Source: Lineus longissimus
Lineage: Eukaryota; Nemertea; Pilidiophora; Heteronemertea; Lineidae
Assembly (NCBI RefSeq): GCF_910592395.1
Contig: NC_088321.1
Location: 12,154,001-12,218,000, forward strand
Reading direction: 5' to 3'
DNA length: 64,000 nucleotides
The position numbers were made by a program, and so were the translations under genes. Positions 61,682 through 64,000 of this stretch are shown here, piece after piece; the stretch's first letter is position 1, and every line of letters starts with the position of its first letter. Under the pieces are notes generated by a model, which saw only the letters and a list, made by a program, of their open reading frames with translations, made no database searches and had not been told where the DNA came from.

Positions 61682-62041
61682 TTATTCGTTGTTTAATATA
61701 AAAGAAAGAAAAACACACAAGGCGGAACTGCCACCCAGAAGTTGCTCACTGGTTCGAAGCACAAGGTGAAAAGACACTTTCTCAGTGAACAGCCCGATCA
61801 CACACGTCACGACCTCTTCAATCACGTCGTTTCCTTCGACAGGGAAGCTTAATACGAAACGGCGACTGTCTCGAAACAGGAAACAACACCGCCAGAAAAA
61901 AATCCTTTGGTAATCTATTGTGAAGAATACTTTAATTAGGAGAAACGTCTGTTTGTGATAGTATCGGTCGTGTTTGCATGTATATGATGATGAGTGCAGG
62001 GTCACAAAGGCATTGTAGTATGTGTCGCCGACACCACACAT
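61682..62041 (-). CDS. 119-codon open frame of unknown nature
   Basis: An ATG (62039-62041) opens a 119-residue frame rich in aromatic residues and Cys, with no recognised motif and no clear signal peptide. It may be fortuitous in AT-rich DNA. Nothing nearby supports expression. Confidence 0.18.
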   Translation of the reverse strand: MCGVGDTYYNAFVTLHSSSYTCKHDRYYHKQTFLLIKVFFTIDYQRIFFWRCCFLFRDSRRFVLSFPVEGNDVIEEVVTCVIGLFTEKVSFHLVLRTSEQLLGGSSALCVFLSFILNNE

Positions 62042-63318
62042 AATTTACGAAATGATCAATTCAAAGTTATTGTCCGAAATTATATAGAGATGCATCACAA
62101 GAACATCTACAATGTAAGTATAGATGAACTGGAAATCATATGTAAAAGCATTTACTAGTATTCATTCCAACCCTTTGTCCTTTTATGATTATCAGACAGT
62201 TATCTTACGGAGTCAAAATTATAGAGAACTTTAAAAAAAATTCCGTCAACGGTGTTTTATATTAATCATGTCCGCCCACCAGCGAATGGACTAACTACAT
62301 CAAAGCACAATCAAAGATCCGCAATTCAATCAGCAAGTGTTCGGTTTTGTAGGCTTTCAACTATCGCCTGATCAAAACGTATGGTATGCAATCAGATTTA
62401 CTTCCCAAACAGTCGCGCTTAAAGTGCTCAGCATGATGGCCCCACGATCTCGTATGTACTCATATTTCGATCGTATTCTGTATCTCAGCATCGTACACCT
62501 CTCGTAAATCCGCAGGGTTCCCAAATCTGTGCATCGAATTCATCTCGTATTAAAAACCTTGACTGCGAAGTCATGCAGAGCAAATTCCCGAAGTCTATCA
62601 AAAGGACGAGACCTAGGTGTTTACGTGATTGTGTGAATCCCCATACAATACTACTAGTAAGATTTCAAGAATCATAGTGGATTCTCGTCTTCATAATTCT
62701 TTGTATTGATGAGAAAATTGTTCTATATTTGTCTACATTATGTATTTTCTTACCGACATTTCCGGTGTCTTTACTCCTTGAAATATCTCTCACATTGATT
62801 TATCATGGATAGGTATTTTCAAAGTTTTAACAAGTCGATCAGGTCGCAGTCATATATTCTTCATTACGCATGCGTACCACGTTTCTAAATAAGATGGAAT
62901 GGAAATGGCTATGGTAATTCGTGGAGCAGACGGATATTGCGGTGGGGAGTTTTGATCGCCGATCTTCTATTGTATTCATAATGAAGCGTATACATAACAC
63001 CGGCTAATCAGATCTGCATTCTGACTGGCAACTGGTGACATACCGCCGATCCGTCCGAGCCATTATTTGTATGCACCCGATGGAAAATTTTCTATGAGGT
63101 CTCATAAAATCGTCTTTGGCTGCAGGAAACCAGTGTATCTTGTAATTTAAATGATTGCATTCGGATCTAGGGAAGATTTGGAATGCACTCATCCCTTATT
63201 CGGCCAATCTGATGGGATAGTTTGCTAATTTAGGGTCATTGAAATGATCGTGGATAATACCGATTCAAAAGTAAACAAAGCAGTCTTCTTTGAATGCGGG
63301 CATTCTTTTTGCCTAAAG
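62042..63318. other. Unique sequence, nothing recognised
   Basis: No repeat, domain or RNA gene was seen. Confidence 0.4.
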
Positions 63319-63674
63319 CTACCTTATTACTGAATCAAATGTTATGAGTGAGATGGCAATCTCTTGGTTAATGTTCGGAGATCCAAACAGAGGCATTAAG
63401 TATTCGTGGTCAGGCGATTTCTTGGCGTAGAAAGGGTTTTTCTGGTGCTCTATTGAAAACTCATCGCCGGGTGCATATAAAATCTGGCATCGGCAGCTCG
63501 TCCGATAGGGAATTGCCCGTCGATTTGGAGGTCTGTGAGTAGCCGGGATGTAAATACATGCGCATAATACTAGAACATACAAGACGTGTTCAAATACTTG
63601 TGCCGCGTATAAGAACCTCACCACACAATGTAGGTTTCCATTTTTCGACTTAAAGTAGTACCCGTACTTGGTGC
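63319..63674 (-). CDS. Candidate terminal exon of an unrecognised protein
   Basis: On the minus strand a good acceptor (CTTCTTCAACCAG) is followed by about 118 codons open to a stop at 63319. The peptide has a hydrophobic stretch (HVLYVLVLCACIYI) and a hydrophilic C-terminal half (APGDEFSIEHQKNPFYAKK). The composition is protein-like, but no family was recognised and no partner exon was found in the window. Confidence 0.3.
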
Positions 63675-64000
63675 CTGGTTGAAGAAGCCCGGTCTCTTAG
63701 TCACCGATCAGGTTAGTTTGGAATAGAAATGCCACAAGTGATTTTAAGAAAACATGGCTGTCGCAGATTTGAATAAAATACAATGACAAAGCACTGCTGC
63801 ATGCGCGCGCTGTCACATTCGCGTTATTTGGTACGTTTCCATTAAGTGCTATATTTGCTATAATCCCACTATGCTAATGCAACATCGCCAAGCAAAGATA
63901 ACGCTTTCGTTGGTTCCGTTAGAGTGCAGTGATGCAAACAAATTGATCGAAACAGATTTGGTACAGAGCGTACGACGTCGTAATAACTCAGGTCGAAGTG
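63675..64000. other. Right edge, nothing recognised
   Basis: No open frame of note and no repeat was seen. Confidence 0.4.

Noticed and set aside
1-64000. Bacterial or phage origin
   Set aside because: No long continuous genes, no operons or ribosome binding sites; introns, LINEs and animal extracellular domains are present.

Overview
The window is metazoan genomic DNA, not bacterial. It has short coding segments bounded by GT-AG splice signals, extracellular-type animal domains (LamG and PAN/apple), L2- and CR1-type non-LTR retrotransposons, a pogo/Tigger transposon whose transposase gene carries a spliceosomal intron, several MITEs and much low-complexity DNA. This fits an aquatic invertebrate; the sequence alone does not identify the phylum. 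No rRNA, tRNA or CRISPR was recognised.

Layout. Bases 1-3512 are unique. They hold the end of an unrecognised Cys-containing gene (1-201) and a 168-bp MITE (2035-2202). Bases 3513 to about 55043 are a tandem array of six diverged units (7.7-11 kb): U1 3513-12517, U2 12518-22073, U3 22074-29737, U4 29738-40825, U5 40826-46899, U6 46900-55043. Bases 55044-64000 are unique again, with a strong 30-bp hairpin, a 23-bp minisatellite, an hAT-like MITE and a few unrecognised exon-like open frames.

Array content. Each unit except U5 carries, on the minus strand, a LamG exon (563 nt, 569 in U6) and 0.9-1 kb downstream a PAN/apple exon (194 nt) with the stop codon. I read these as one tandemly duplicated gene for a probably secreted lectin-like protein; how the two exons join is unresolved. 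Upstream of each gene lies a 48-bp minisatellite (3 to 15 copies). In U1, U2 and U5 it is interrupted at the same base by a 5'-truncated L2-like retrotransposon with an intact reverse transcriptase frame. U5 has lost the whole LamG-PAN gene by deletion.

Decorations. A 377-bp MITE without target-site duplication is present in U1, U2, U4 and U5 and precisely absent from U3 and U6. U3 and U6 share a 1.25-kb foldback-rich insert and other indels. U4 holds a three-level nest: a 175-bp MITE interrupted by a CR1-like LINE fragment, itself interrupted by an apparently intact pogo/Tigger element. U6 has a 1.08-kb insert with G/C palindromic repeats, and at the MITE position carries a different MITE that is nearly identical to the inverted copy at 2035-2202. 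The mosaic sharing of indels and residues points to unequal exchange and gene conversion.
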